A DNA stretch of 64,000 bases from Hymenobacter wooponensis (GTDB lineage Bacteria; Bacteroidota; Bacteroidia; Cytophagales; Hymenobacteraceae), in the NCBI RefSeq assembly GCF_004745865.1, contig NZ_SRKZ01000006.1, positions 248,001 to 312,000 of the forward strand, written 5' to 3'. The position numbers and the translations under genes were made by a program. Shown in pieces: positions 50,458-58,003 of the stretch. The notes under the pieces are model-generated. The model made no database searches. It was not told where the DNA came from and was given only the letters and a program-made list of their open reading frames with translations. The number at the start of each line of letters is the position of its first letter. The first letter of the stretch is position 1.

Positions 50458-51861
50458 CTAGAGTGTGCGGGCCTTCATTTTGCGTAGTGTTTCCTGAAAC
50501 TCTCCCGCCGGCCGACCTTCTTTTTTCGCCTGTGCTACGGCTTTTTCTTGCGTCACTTCCGCCTCGGCGTTCAGGCGCAGGACATAGAGCAGGTGAGCCA
50601 ACGTGTCGTAGTAACCAGATTGCGGGTCAAGGTCGATGGAGCGCTGGCTCCAGCGCATGGCTTGCGTGAGGTAAGTGGTCCGCCGAGTTCCAGATTTGTA
50701 CAAGGCCCAAGCTCCGTTGTTCAAGTCCAGCGCGTAGGTATCAACGGGCGTAGTCTTCGATTCAACCCATGTTACTTTAATAGTCGAATCGGGCCGTGCC
50801 AGGTTGGGGTAAGGCGAAGGATTTTGGAAGCTACTGCGCAAGGCTCGTTGCGCAGCCTGTTGACGCCGGATGGTGTCGGCGGGTGTTGCCATGTAGTGCT
50901 GCTCATAGAAGTTGACCAGCATGGGCAGGTAGCGTGTCGTGTCCTTCACGGCTCCGTAGTAATGTAACATGTTCTGCTCATAGGTGCGCATGCCCCGGCG
51001 GTAGTCTTTCGTAGACCAGGTACCGCGTGCGAAGTTGGCTCCCTGCATGGCCAGATTTTGGTCACGTCTCGTAATTGCCGCCTGCATGGTATTGCTGATG
51101 ATCAGATTGTTAAAAGCAGTTCGCTGGGCTAAGGGCAGTGTGGCATACATGCTATCAATCAAGCGCTTATTTAGCCGCGCCAGCTTGTAGGCCCGGCTAT
51201 CCACTACCGGACCACAATCGTGAATAAACACTACTTCCGAAAACCGATCAAAAGCCTTTACCGGTAGTTCCTGCACGTACGTATCCAGCAAAGCCGCACC
51301 AATAGGCGCGCCTACACTCCGGCGCGTTTTGATGTACTGTCGCAGAAACTCTGCGCTTCGTTCGCCCTGGGTGTAGCGCTGCTCTAAACGGCTTAGATTA
51401 TCGGTGCTGGCGAGCTTCTGCCGAAACGTTTCAATGTCGCGGAGGTAGCGCTGAGCATCATGCGTGTTGCCATAGCTACGATGGAGCACGGTACCATCGG
51501 GGTGCAGGTAGAGGTAGGTTGGGTAGGTATTCACGTAGTAACGCCTAGCTAAGCGCTGCGCCTCAGGAGTACCAAAAGGCACATCTACCAACAAAAACTC
51601 TCGTTCTAGCTCTTTGGCTACAGCGGCATCGTCGAGGCCGGTGCCGTAGCGTTGTTCCATCTGCGCTTTAGTGAGACCGGCGGCACCTGGCCGCTCACCC
51701 ATTCTCATCAGCAAAAACACCGGCTTTTGTTGTTGCCGGGCTCGTTGCAGCACCTGGCCTAGAGAGTCCTTCTCGAAGCGTAGCTGCTGAGCATCAGCAG
51801 CGGCAGTAAATGTTAACCAACATAGCAAAGCGAGTAGCGGCCTGATGACAGGTCTGTTCAT
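50458..51861 (-). CDS. exported thioredoxin-fold protein lacking CXXC
   Basis: A 467-residue protein. MNRPVIRPLLALLCWLTFTA with ADAQ is a signal peptide. A thioredoxin-like domain (about 25-150) has KPVFLLMRMGERPGAAGLTK where a CXXC motif would sit, so both redox cysteines are absent; the cis-Pro loop NTYPTYLYLHPDG is kept. The C-terminal 300 residues are helical with Tyr/Arg/Leu-rich repeats (ERTAFNNLIISNTMQAAITR-like, then LDPQSGYYDTLAHLLYVLRL) resembling TPR-like helices. It is probably a periplasmic binding or scaffold protein, not an oxidoreductase. No partner gene is adjacent. Confidence 0.75.
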   Translation of the reverse strand: MNRPVIRPLLALLCWLTFTAAADAQQLRFEKDSLGQVLQRARQQQKPVFLLMRMGERPGAAGLTKAQMEQRYGTGLDDAAVAKELEREFLLVDVPFGTPEAQRLARRYYVNTYPTYLYLHPDGTVLHRSYGNTHDAQRYLRDIETFRQKLASTDNLSRLEQRYTQGERSAEFLRQYIKTRRSVGAPIGAALLDTYVQELPVKAFDRFSEVVFIHDCGPVVDSRAYKLARLNKRLIDSMYATLPLAQRTAFNNLIISNTMQAAITRRDQNLAMQGANFARGTWSTKDYRRGMRTYEQNMLHYYGAVKDTTRYLPMLVNFYEQHYMATPADTIRRQQAAQRALRSSFQNPSPYPNLARPDSTIKVTWVESKTTPVDTYALDLNNGAWALYKSGTRRTTYLTQAMRWSQRSIDLDPQSGYYDTLAHLLYVLRLNAEAEVTQEKAVAQAKKEGRPAGEFQETLRKMKARTL

Positions 51862-52044
51862 AAAATCAAAGGATAAGAAACTCTAGAATAGTAGCAGGGC
51901 GAATGTACGCACTAGAAAATTTAAGCTTTGTTATGTTTTTGAGCATTGTTACCTGATCTGGCCAGTCTATAACATTAGGGCTTTTGCCGCCCTTTAAGAA
52001 GCTCAGCCGTAGGCCATACTAGTATTCACTTAGCATTGACTGTT
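51862..52044. other. intergenic region
   Basis: The spacer between the divergent thioredoxin-like gene and the small lysine-rich gene. I see no hairpin or clear coding frame; it probably holds two promoters. Confidence 0.4.
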
Positions 52045-52167
52045 ATGGCCCAGCCTACCACCACTCCCCAGCATACTGATCCTGCCACCAAGAACCAGGA
52101 AAAAAAGAACGAGGAAACCATCAAGGACAAGCCCGACGGTAAAAAGAAGACTACCCAAAAAGGGTAA
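52045..52167 (+). CDS. 40-residue lysine-rich hydrophilic protein
   Basis: A short gene that starts MAQPTTTPQHTDPATKNQEK and ends KKTTQKG. It has no hydrophobic segment, no Cys or Trp, and about a quarter Lys, so it is expected to be unstructured. The support for a real gene is the clean ATG, GC3-like codon use similar to neighbours (AAG, ACC, GAC), and a good terminator 18 bases after the TAA. Small basic proteins of this kind may bind nucleic acids, but nothing in the sequence proves it. Confidence 0.6.
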   Translation: MAQPTTTPQHTDPATKNQEKKNEETIKDKPDGKKKTTQKG

Positions 52168-52184
52168 ACAGTTACTAGTTGACG

Positions 52185-52215
52185 AAAGCCCGGCTGCTAC
52201 AAGCAGTCGGGCTTT
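52185..52215 (+). terminator. terminator after the 40-residue gene
   Basis: A 14-bp stem with one mismatch and a short loop (arms 52185-52198 and 52202-52215), then a T run. It separates the small gene from mcrB. Confidence 0.8.
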
Positions 52216-52286
52216 TTTATGGCCTAGCGCCGCATGAGGGAGCTAAACGTAGCGCTAACGGTGTTTTGCCCGTACTTTAGAACCGA

Positions 52287-53597
52287 ATGCCTGCTCTCGA
52301 CTTCGACCCTACTCAGCTTACCCGCGACCATGTGCTGCGTGCCCTGCGCCAACTAGACCGTGAGGGCCAGCGCATGCCCCTTAGTACCGTTTATGACCTG
52401 GTGTATAAGGGCCGCCGCTATGCCCCGCGCACGGTAGCCCGCCTGGCCTGGCAGCTGGCCTGCAATGCCCCGGAGGCCAAGTGGCCCCTCGCGGCCGGCT
52501 CACCGACTAATCGCGTGCTGGAGCAGCTTGACTTCACCATTGCCACCAAGCGCCCCACCTTAGAAAACTCGGCGCTGGATGGTGATGTGGCGGCGCAAGA
52601 GGCTATGCAGGAGCTTTACCCCCCGAAAGCCACGAAGGCCGCTCCGGCGGAAAAGTTGCCCACTTCTACCGCTGACACCACGGCTCAAGAGCCCACACTG
52701 GCCTACGAGCTTCCAAGCCCCATACCGTATAGCCGCGAGCAGGCGCTGCAGGAACTCTTTATTACTGAAGACAAGCTCGATGCTACTCTGGCTGCACTAA
52801 GCCGGCGGCGTAATTTGGTGCTGCAAGGCCCGCCGGGTACGGGCAAAACGTTCCTGGCTCGCCGCTTGGCCTGGCTGCAGCTGAGAGCTACTGATGCGCG
52901 CCGGGTGGAGCTCGTGCAATTCCATCCTAGCTATAGCTACGAGGATTTTGTGCAGGGCTTCCGGCCCGATGCGCAGGGAACCTTTAGGTTGCAGGAGGGC
53001 GTGCTGCTAGATTTCTGCCGCCGGGCCAGCCAAGAGCCCGACCAACCCTACTTTCTGTTGATTGACGAGCTGAACCGGGGCAACCTGAGCCGCATCTTCG
53101 GTGAGTTGCTACTGCTGCTGGAAGCCGATAAACGCGGCCCCGAACACGCTGTGCGGCTGCCCTACTCGCCCGCCGAGGCCCCCCGCTTCTACGTGCCAGC
53201 CAACGTGTTCTTCATTGGCACTATGAACCTCGCCGACCGCAGCCTGGCGCCACTTGATTACGCCCTGCGCCGCCGCTTTGCTTTCGTGGAGATGGAGCCA
53301 GAGTTTGGGCCGCCGCTGCAGCAGCATTTAGCGCAACTAGGCGTACCCACTGCGGTAGTGCAGCGCTTAGTAGCCCGCCTTACGGAGCTTAACCGCACCA
53401 TCACCGACGACCCGGAACTAGGGCCGGACTTCCGCATTGGGCATAGCTACTTCTGCCTACCCCCCACTGAGCCGGCAGCGGCCGAGCAGTGGCTCACGCT
53501 GATTCTGGAACAGGAAATTGCGCCGTTGCTGGACGACTACTGGTTTGATCAGCCCGCAAAGGCGGCAGCCCATAAGAAGAAGCTGTTAGCAAAATAA
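52287..53597 (+). CDS. mcrB: McrB-like AAA+ GTPase of a type IV restriction system
   Basis: A 436-residue protein. The N-terminal part (about 1-90, FDPTQLTRDHVLRALRQLDR then SPTNRVLEQLDFTIATKR) is probably the DNA-reading domain. The AAA+ core has NLVLQGPPGTGKTFLARRLA (Walker A at 181-188), the McrB-typical VQFHPSYSYEDFVQGFRP, Walker B YFLLIDELNRGNLSRIFGEL and the GTPase-subfamily signature FIGTMNLADRSLAPLDYALR. McrB uses GTP to move on DNA that carries modified cytosine and recruits McrC to cut. mcrC follows about 110 bases downstream on the same strand, with a long inverted repeat between them. Confidence 0.9.
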   Translation: MPALDFDPTQLTRDHVLRALRQLDREGQRMPLSTVYDLVYKGRRYAPRTVARLAWQLACNAPEAKWPLAAGSPTNRVLEQLDFTIATKRPTLENSALDGDVAAQEAMQELYPPKATKAAPAEKLPTSTADTTAQEPTLAYELPSPIPYSREQALQELFITEDKLDATLAALSRRRNLVLQGPPGTGKTFLARRLAWLQLRATDARRVELVQFHPSYSYEDFVQGFRPDAQGTFRLQEGVLLDFCRRASQEPDQPYFLLIDELNRGNLSRIFGELLLLLEADKRGPEHAVRLPYSPAEAPRFYVPANVFFIGTMNLADRSLAPLDYALRRRFAFVEMEPEFGPPLQQHLAQLGVPTAVVQRLVARLTELNRTITDDPELGPDFRIGHSYFCLPPTEPAAAEQWLTLILEQEIAPLLDDYWFDQPAKAAAHKKKLLAK

Positions 53598-53601
53598 GAA
53601 C

Positions 53602-53682
53602 TGTCCTTCCGAGCCGGAGCGAGGAATCTGGGGTGCCTCCTAGGCCAGTAACCAAAATTCCTCGCTCCGGCTCGGAAGGACA
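53602..53682. repeat. 26-bp inverted repeat in the mcrB-mcrC spacer
   Basis: Perfect arms (53602-53627 and 53657-53682) starting TGTCCTTCCGAGCCGGAGCG, with a 29-base loop. The arm ends resemble the hairpin between tldD2 and tldE2 (TGTCATTCCGAGC), so both are probably copies of one dispersed repeat family. Confidence 0.75.
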
Positions 53683-53705
53683 ACTATTCGCTAGGCCACT
53701 CCCGC

Positions 53706-54737
53706 ATGATTCCCATCCAAAACCTGTACTACCTGCTCTGCTACGCTTGGAACCGCTTGCCGGAGCGGGAGGAGCTGCTGGCGACGGATGCCGCGGAATT
53801 TCATCGGCCCTTGGAGCTACTGGCCCATGTGCTGCTGAAGGGTACGCGGCGCCTGTTGCGCCAGGGCTTGGCAGTGGCCTACAGCACTCGGGAGGAGGAG
53901 CTAACGGAGATTCGGGGCCGGGTGCAGCTGGCGCCTACGGTAGCGCGCAACCTACTGCAGCGCGGCCGGGCCGTCTGTGAGTTCGACGAGCTGGGGCCCA
54001 GTACACCGTTTAATTGCTTACTGCTGGGCACGCTAGGCCACCTTAGCCGCTCGCGTAGCTTACCCGCACCATTGCGCCATGAGCTGCGCCTAACCCAACG
54101 ACGTTTCCCCGCCAGTGTGGCTCCCGCTGCTCTAACGGCTGAGAATCTGAGGGCCGTGCGCCGCCTGCGCCCGGCGGGGGCTAGTGGCTTTTTGCTGAAC
54201 GTGTGCGAGCTGATTTACCAAAGCGCCTTGCCAACTCCGGATGCCGATGGCCCCGCCCGCTTCCGCGACTTCCGGCGGGATGAGGTGCTGATGGCGCGCT
54301 TGTTCGAGCAGTTTGTGCGCAACTTCTACCGCCTGGAGCAGCGCCGCTATCGGGTGCTCTCCGAAACCATTGCCTGGCAGGCGGAAGCAACCGATGAAGC
54401 GGCGCTAGGCCTGTTGCCGGCTATGATTACGGACACCACGCTGGAGGCTGCCGACCGCAAAATCATCCTCGATACCAAGTATTACGCGGCCGCCCTGCGC
54501 ATGCGCTATGATCAGCAGAAGCTGATTTCACCCCACCTCTACCAGCTCTACGCATACCTCCAGAACCAGCCGACCTTACCAGATCAGCAATTGGAAGGCA
54601 TTCTGCTCTATCCCGCTGCGGCGCAGACTGTAAATGTACGCTACACCCTCGGCGGCCACCCAGTGCGCATTGTGACTATTAATCTGGAGCAACCTTGGGA
54701 ACAGATTGCAGCTGATTTGCTGAGGTTGGTGGAATAA
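53706..54737 (+). CDS. mcrC: McrC-like nuclease subunit
   Basis: A 343-residue protein starting MIPIQNLYYLLCYAWNRLPE, the McrC N-terminal pattern. The middle has ELLAHVLLKGTRRLLRQGLA, YSTREEELTEIRGRVQLAPT and EVLMARLFEQFVRNFYRL. The PD-(D/E)XK nuclease core is ITDTTLEAADRKIILDTKYY, with acidic Asp243 and the Asp256-Thr-Lys258 motif. It supplies DNA cleavage when bound to McrB. The pair targets modified foreign DNA, a defence function. No other defence gene is next to it. Confidence 0.9.
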   Translation: MIPIQNLYYLLCYAWNRLPEREELLATDAAEFHRPLELLAHVLLKGTRRLLRQGLAVAYSTREEELTEIRGRVQLAPTVARNLLQRGRAVCEFDELGPSTPFNCLLLGTLGHLSRSRSLPAPLRHELRLTQRRFPASVAPAALTAENLRAVRRLRPAGASGFLLNVCELIYQSALPTPDADGPARFRDFRRDEVLMARLFEQFVRNFYRLEQRRYRVLSETIAWQAEATDEAALGLLPAMITDTTLEAADRKIILDTKYYAAALRMRYDQQKLISPHLYQLYAYLQNQPTLPDQQLEGILLYPAAAQTVNVRYTLGGHPVRIVTINLEQPWEQIAADLLRLVE

Positions 54738-54905
54738 CGGAAGGGCTTGGTTAGCCAGAAGCGCTGATAAATATTTCAGTATTTCAGCTACTTCTTTGAA
54801 AAAATGCAGCCCTTCAACGGCATTTGCGTCGTTTGGTTGCAATTGGCCGGGCTTCTGGCTAAACTTCACCACGCATTTCCTCTCCATCACCAAAATCTTT
54901 ACCCC

Positions 54906-56558
54906 TTGAAAAGACGCGACTTCGTAGGCCTCACCGGGCTGGCGACTGGGGCTTTGTGGCTCCCTTCGCTGCCGGGCTTTGGCGAATCCATCCTCGTGGA
55001 CCCGGCCCGCCTACTCGAAACCGTAGACCCCGCTCTGAAGAAGCGGATGGCTGATGCGGCGCTTAATGCGGCTAAATCAGCTGGCGCTACGTACGCCGAT
55101 GTGCGCATCGGACGCTACCTCAACCAGAGCATTTTCACCCGCGAAAAGCAGGTGCAGAACATTGCCAGCGGCGAAAGCTACGGCGCGGGCGTTAGGGTTA
55201 TTGCCAACGGCACGTGGGGCTTTGCCGCTACCAACATCGTAACAGAAGCGAGCCTGGCGAAAGCTGCCCAGCTGGCCGTGGAAATTGCCAAGGCCAACTC
55301 CAAAGTCCAGAAGGAAAAGGTGCAGCTAGCCCCCCAGAAGGGCTACGGCGATGTTTCCTGGAAAACCCCAATCCAGCGCAACGCCTTTGAAGTGCCGGTG
55401 AAAGAGAAGGTGGAGCTGCTACTGGCGGCCAACGCCAAAGCCCTTGACAACGGCGCCAACTTCGTAAATTCCAGCCTATTCCAGATCAACGAGCAGAAGT
55501 ACTTCGCTAGCACCGACGGCTCGTATATCGATCAGGATGTGCACCGCATCTGGCCAACGTTCAGCGTAACGGCCATTGACCGTACCTCGGGCAAGTTCCG
55601 CTCGCGCGATGCGCTGAGCTCCCCCATGGGCTTGGGCTACGAGTACCTCACGCCCAAAGCCGCCGATAAAATTGCCGGTCCGCAGGGCACGGGGCTTATC
55701 GGCTACAAGCAGAGCTACGACATTTTGGAAGATGCCGCCCTGGCAGCTCAGCAGGCCAAAGCCAAGCTCACGGCTAAGAGCGTGACGGCTGGTAAATATG
55801 ACCTTGTGCTGGACCCCAACCACTTGGGCCTGACCATTCACGAGTCGGTAGGCCACCCCTTGGAGCTTGACCGCGTGCTGGGCTACGAGGCTAACTACGC
55901 CGGCACGTCCTTCGCCACCATGGAGTGGAAGGCTAAGAACATTCCGTATGGCTCCAAATTCGTGAACATTGTGGCCGACAAGCTGCAGCCTGGATCACTG
56001 GGTGCGGTGGGCTATGATGATGAGGGCGTTAAAACCAAGGAGTGGGACCTGATTAAGGACGGCAAGCTGGTAGATTACCAGAAGACCCGTGACCAGGCCC
56101 ACATCGTCGGCCAGAACGAATCCGACGGCTGCTCTTACGCCGATTCCTGGAGCACGGTGCAGTTCCAGCGCATGCCGAACGTGAGCTTGCGCCCCGGCAA
56201 AGAGAAAATGAGCGTTGATGATATGATTAAGGGCATCGACAAGGGCATTTACATTGCCGGCCGTGGCTCCTTCTCCATTGACCAGCAGCGCTACAACTTC
56301 CAGTTCGGGGGTACCGTGTTCTACGCCATCGAGAAAGGGAAAATTGCGGGCCAGCTCGAAGACGTGGCCTACCAAGCCAATACCCAGGAATTCTGGAACA
56401 GCTGCGCCGGCAGCTGCGACCAGTCGGACTACCGCTTGTTCGGTTCCTTCTTCGACGGCAAGGGCCAGCCTTCGCAGGTTTCGGCCGTGAGCCACGGCTC
56501 GGCCACTACGCGCTTCAACGCCGTGAACGTGATTAACACTGCCCGCAAAATCAGCTAA
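54906..56558 (+). CDS. tldD: TldD-like metalloprotease with Tat signal, copy 1
   Basis: 550 residues if started at the TTG before KRRDFVGLTGLATGALWLPS; the second copy has the same start arrangement and length, which supports it. The N-terminus is a twin-arginine signal (KRRDFV followed by a hydrophobic stretch). The TldD family features are DVRIGRYLNQSIFTREKQVQ, ATNIVTEASLAKAAQLAVEI and the zinc motif HESVGH at 312-317 in LTIHESVGHPLELDRVLGYE. CAGSCDQSDYRL is near the end. TldD works with TldE to cut short unfolded peptides. The partner gene follows 21 bases later. A second pair of genes lies just downstream. Confidence 0.9.
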   Translation: MKRRDFVGLTGLATGALWLPSLPGFGESILVDPARLLETVDPALKKRMADAALNAAKSAGATYADVRIGRYLNQSIFTREKQVQNIASGESYGAGVRVIANGTWGFAATNIVTEASLAKAAQLAVEIAKANSKVQKEKVQLAPQKGYGDVSWKTPIQRNAFEVPVKEKVELLLAANAKALDNGANFVNSSLFQINEQKYFASTDGSYIDQDVHRIWPTFSVTAIDRTSGKFRSRDALSSPMGLGYEYLTPKAADKIAGPQGTGLIGYKQSYDILEDAALAAQQAKAKLTAKSVTAGKYDLVLDPNHLGLTIHESVGHPLELDRVLGYEANYAGTSFATMEWKAKNIPYGSKFVNIVADKLQPGSLGAVGYDDEGVKTKEWDLIKDGKLVDYQKTRDQAHIVGQNESDGCSYADSWSTVQFQRMPNVSLRPGKEKMSVDDMIKGIDKGIYIAGRGSFSIDQQRYNFQFGGTVFYAIEKGKIAGQLEDVAYQANTQEFWNSCAGSCDQSDYRLFGSFFDGKGQPSQVSAVSHGSATTRFNAVNVINTARKIS

Positions 56559-56579
56559 TTACTCGCATCAACTTCAGCA

Positions 56580-57914
56580 ATGGCAATACTTTCCAAAGAC
56601 GAATCGCAGGCCATCCTTAAGAAGGTCCTGAGCTTTAGCACCGCCGATGAGTGCGAGGCAACTTTAACCGGCTCCACGGGCGGCAACGTCCGCTCGGCCC
56701 GTAACTCCATTAGCACCAGCGGCGGCGTAGACAACGTAGCCCTGGCCGTAGAATCGCGCTTCGGCAAGCGCAGCGGCGTGGCTACCTGCAATGAGTTCGA
56801 CGACGCCACTCTGCGCCGCTGCGTGCAGCGGGCCGAGGAAATTGCTCGCCTTGCCCCCGAGAGCCCCGAGTACATGCCCCTGCTCGGCCCCCAGAAGTAT
56901 CTGGAGTCGCCGCAGGCATTTGCAAAAAGCACAGCCGACATCACGCCGGCCTACCGCGCTCAACAAGTAGGTGCCAGCATGAAAATCTGCGATGAGAAGA
57001 AGCTGACTTCGGCGGCTTTCCTCAACGACTCGGCGGGGTTTGTAGCCAAGCGCAACAACAAAGGTCTGGAGGCCTACCAGCAGCAAAGTGGCCTAGAGTT
57101 CAGCATCACGGTGCGCACGCCCGACGGTACCGGCTCGGGCTACGCCACCGCCGACTACAACGATGCCAGCAAGTTCGACGCGGCTCGCCTGACGCAGATT
57201 GCAGCTGACAAAGCCGCTGGCTCGCGCAACGCCAAAGCCTTGGAGCCTGGTAAGTACACCGTTATTCTGGAGCCCGCCGCCTTGGTGGCCAACACAGATG
57301 CTTCGCTGATGCAGGCGCTAATGGGCGCCCTCGACGCCCGTAACGCTGATGAAGGCCGCTCGTTCCTGAGCAAAAAGGGAGGAGGAAACCGCAAAGGCGA
57401 AAAGCTCTTTGATGAGCGCGTGACTATCTACTCCGACCCGACCAACCCGGAAGTGGCCGACCTGACGTTCTCCGGCGACGGCCGGCCCCAGCAAAAGATC
57501 ACCTGGATTGAGAAGGGTGTGGTGAAGAACCTCTACTCCTCGCGTTACTGGGCCCAGAAGAACAGCATTCCGGACCTGCCCCGTCCCGGTGGCTGGATAA
57601 TGGAAGGCGGTACCCAAAGCACCGCCGACCTCATCAAGGGTACCCAGCGCGGCATTCTGGTAACGCGCCTGTGGTACATCCGCCCCGTTGACCCACAAAC
57701 GCTGCTGTACACGGGCCTCACCCGCGACGGAACGTTCTATATCGAGAACGGCAAGATCAAGCACCCGGTGAAGAACTTCCGCTTCAACGAGTCGCCGATT
57801 ATTATGCTCAACAACCTGGAGGCCATTGGTAAGCCCGTGCGCGTAGGCGGCAACCTCGTGCCCCCGCTCAAAATCCGGGACTTCACCTTCACCAGCTTGT
57901 CTGACGCCGTGTAG
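56580..57914 (+). CDS. tldE: TldE/PmbA-like partner protein, copy 1
   Basis: 444 residues from MAILSKDESQAILKKVLSFS. It lacks a signal peptide. SISTSGGVDNVALAVESRFGKRSG, CNEFDDATLRRCVQRAEEIA, RTPDGTGSGYATADYNDASK and EPGKYTVILEPAALVANTD are TldD/PmbA-family blocks; the HExxxH zinc motif is absent as expected for the TldE partner. The C-terminal end GNLVPPLKIRDFTFTSLSDAV is the same in the second copy. It should form a heterodimer with the TldD coded just upstream. Confidence 0.9.
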   Translation: MAILSKDESQAILKKVLSFSTADECEATLTGSTGGNVRSARNSISTSGGVDNVALAVESRFGKRSGVATCNEFDDATLRRCVQRAEEIARLAPESPEYMPLLGPQKYLESPQAFAKSTADITPAYRAQQVGASMKICDEKKLTSAAFLNDSAGFVAKRNNKGLEAYQQQSGLEFSITVRTPDGTGSGYATADYNDASKFDAARLTQIAADKAAGSRNAKALEPGKYTVILEPAALVANTDASLMQALMGALDARNADEGRSFLSKKGGGNRKGEKLFDERVTIYSDPTNPEVADLTFSGDGRPQQKITWIEKGVVKNLYSSRYWAQKNSIPDLPRPGGWIMEGGTQSTADLIKGTQRGILVTRLWYIRPVDPQTLLYTGLTRDGTFYIENGKIKHPVKNFRFNESPIIMLNNLEAIGKPVRVGGNLVPPLKIRDFTFTSLSDAV

Positions 57915-57921
57915 GCCACTC

Positions 57922-57961
57922 CCCACCCCCAGCCTTTTTATAGGAGAAGGCTGAGGGTGGG
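57922..57961. repeat. hairpin between the two TldD/TldE pairs
   Basis: A 15-bp stem with one mismatch (arms 57922-57936 and 57947-57961) around a 10-base loop, in the spacer between copy 1 and copy 2. It lacks a strong T run, so it may be a weak terminator or a processing site. Confidence 0.55.
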
Positions 57962-58003
57962 CTCACGGTCATTATAAGTATCCACATCCAAACCTGTACT
58001 CCT

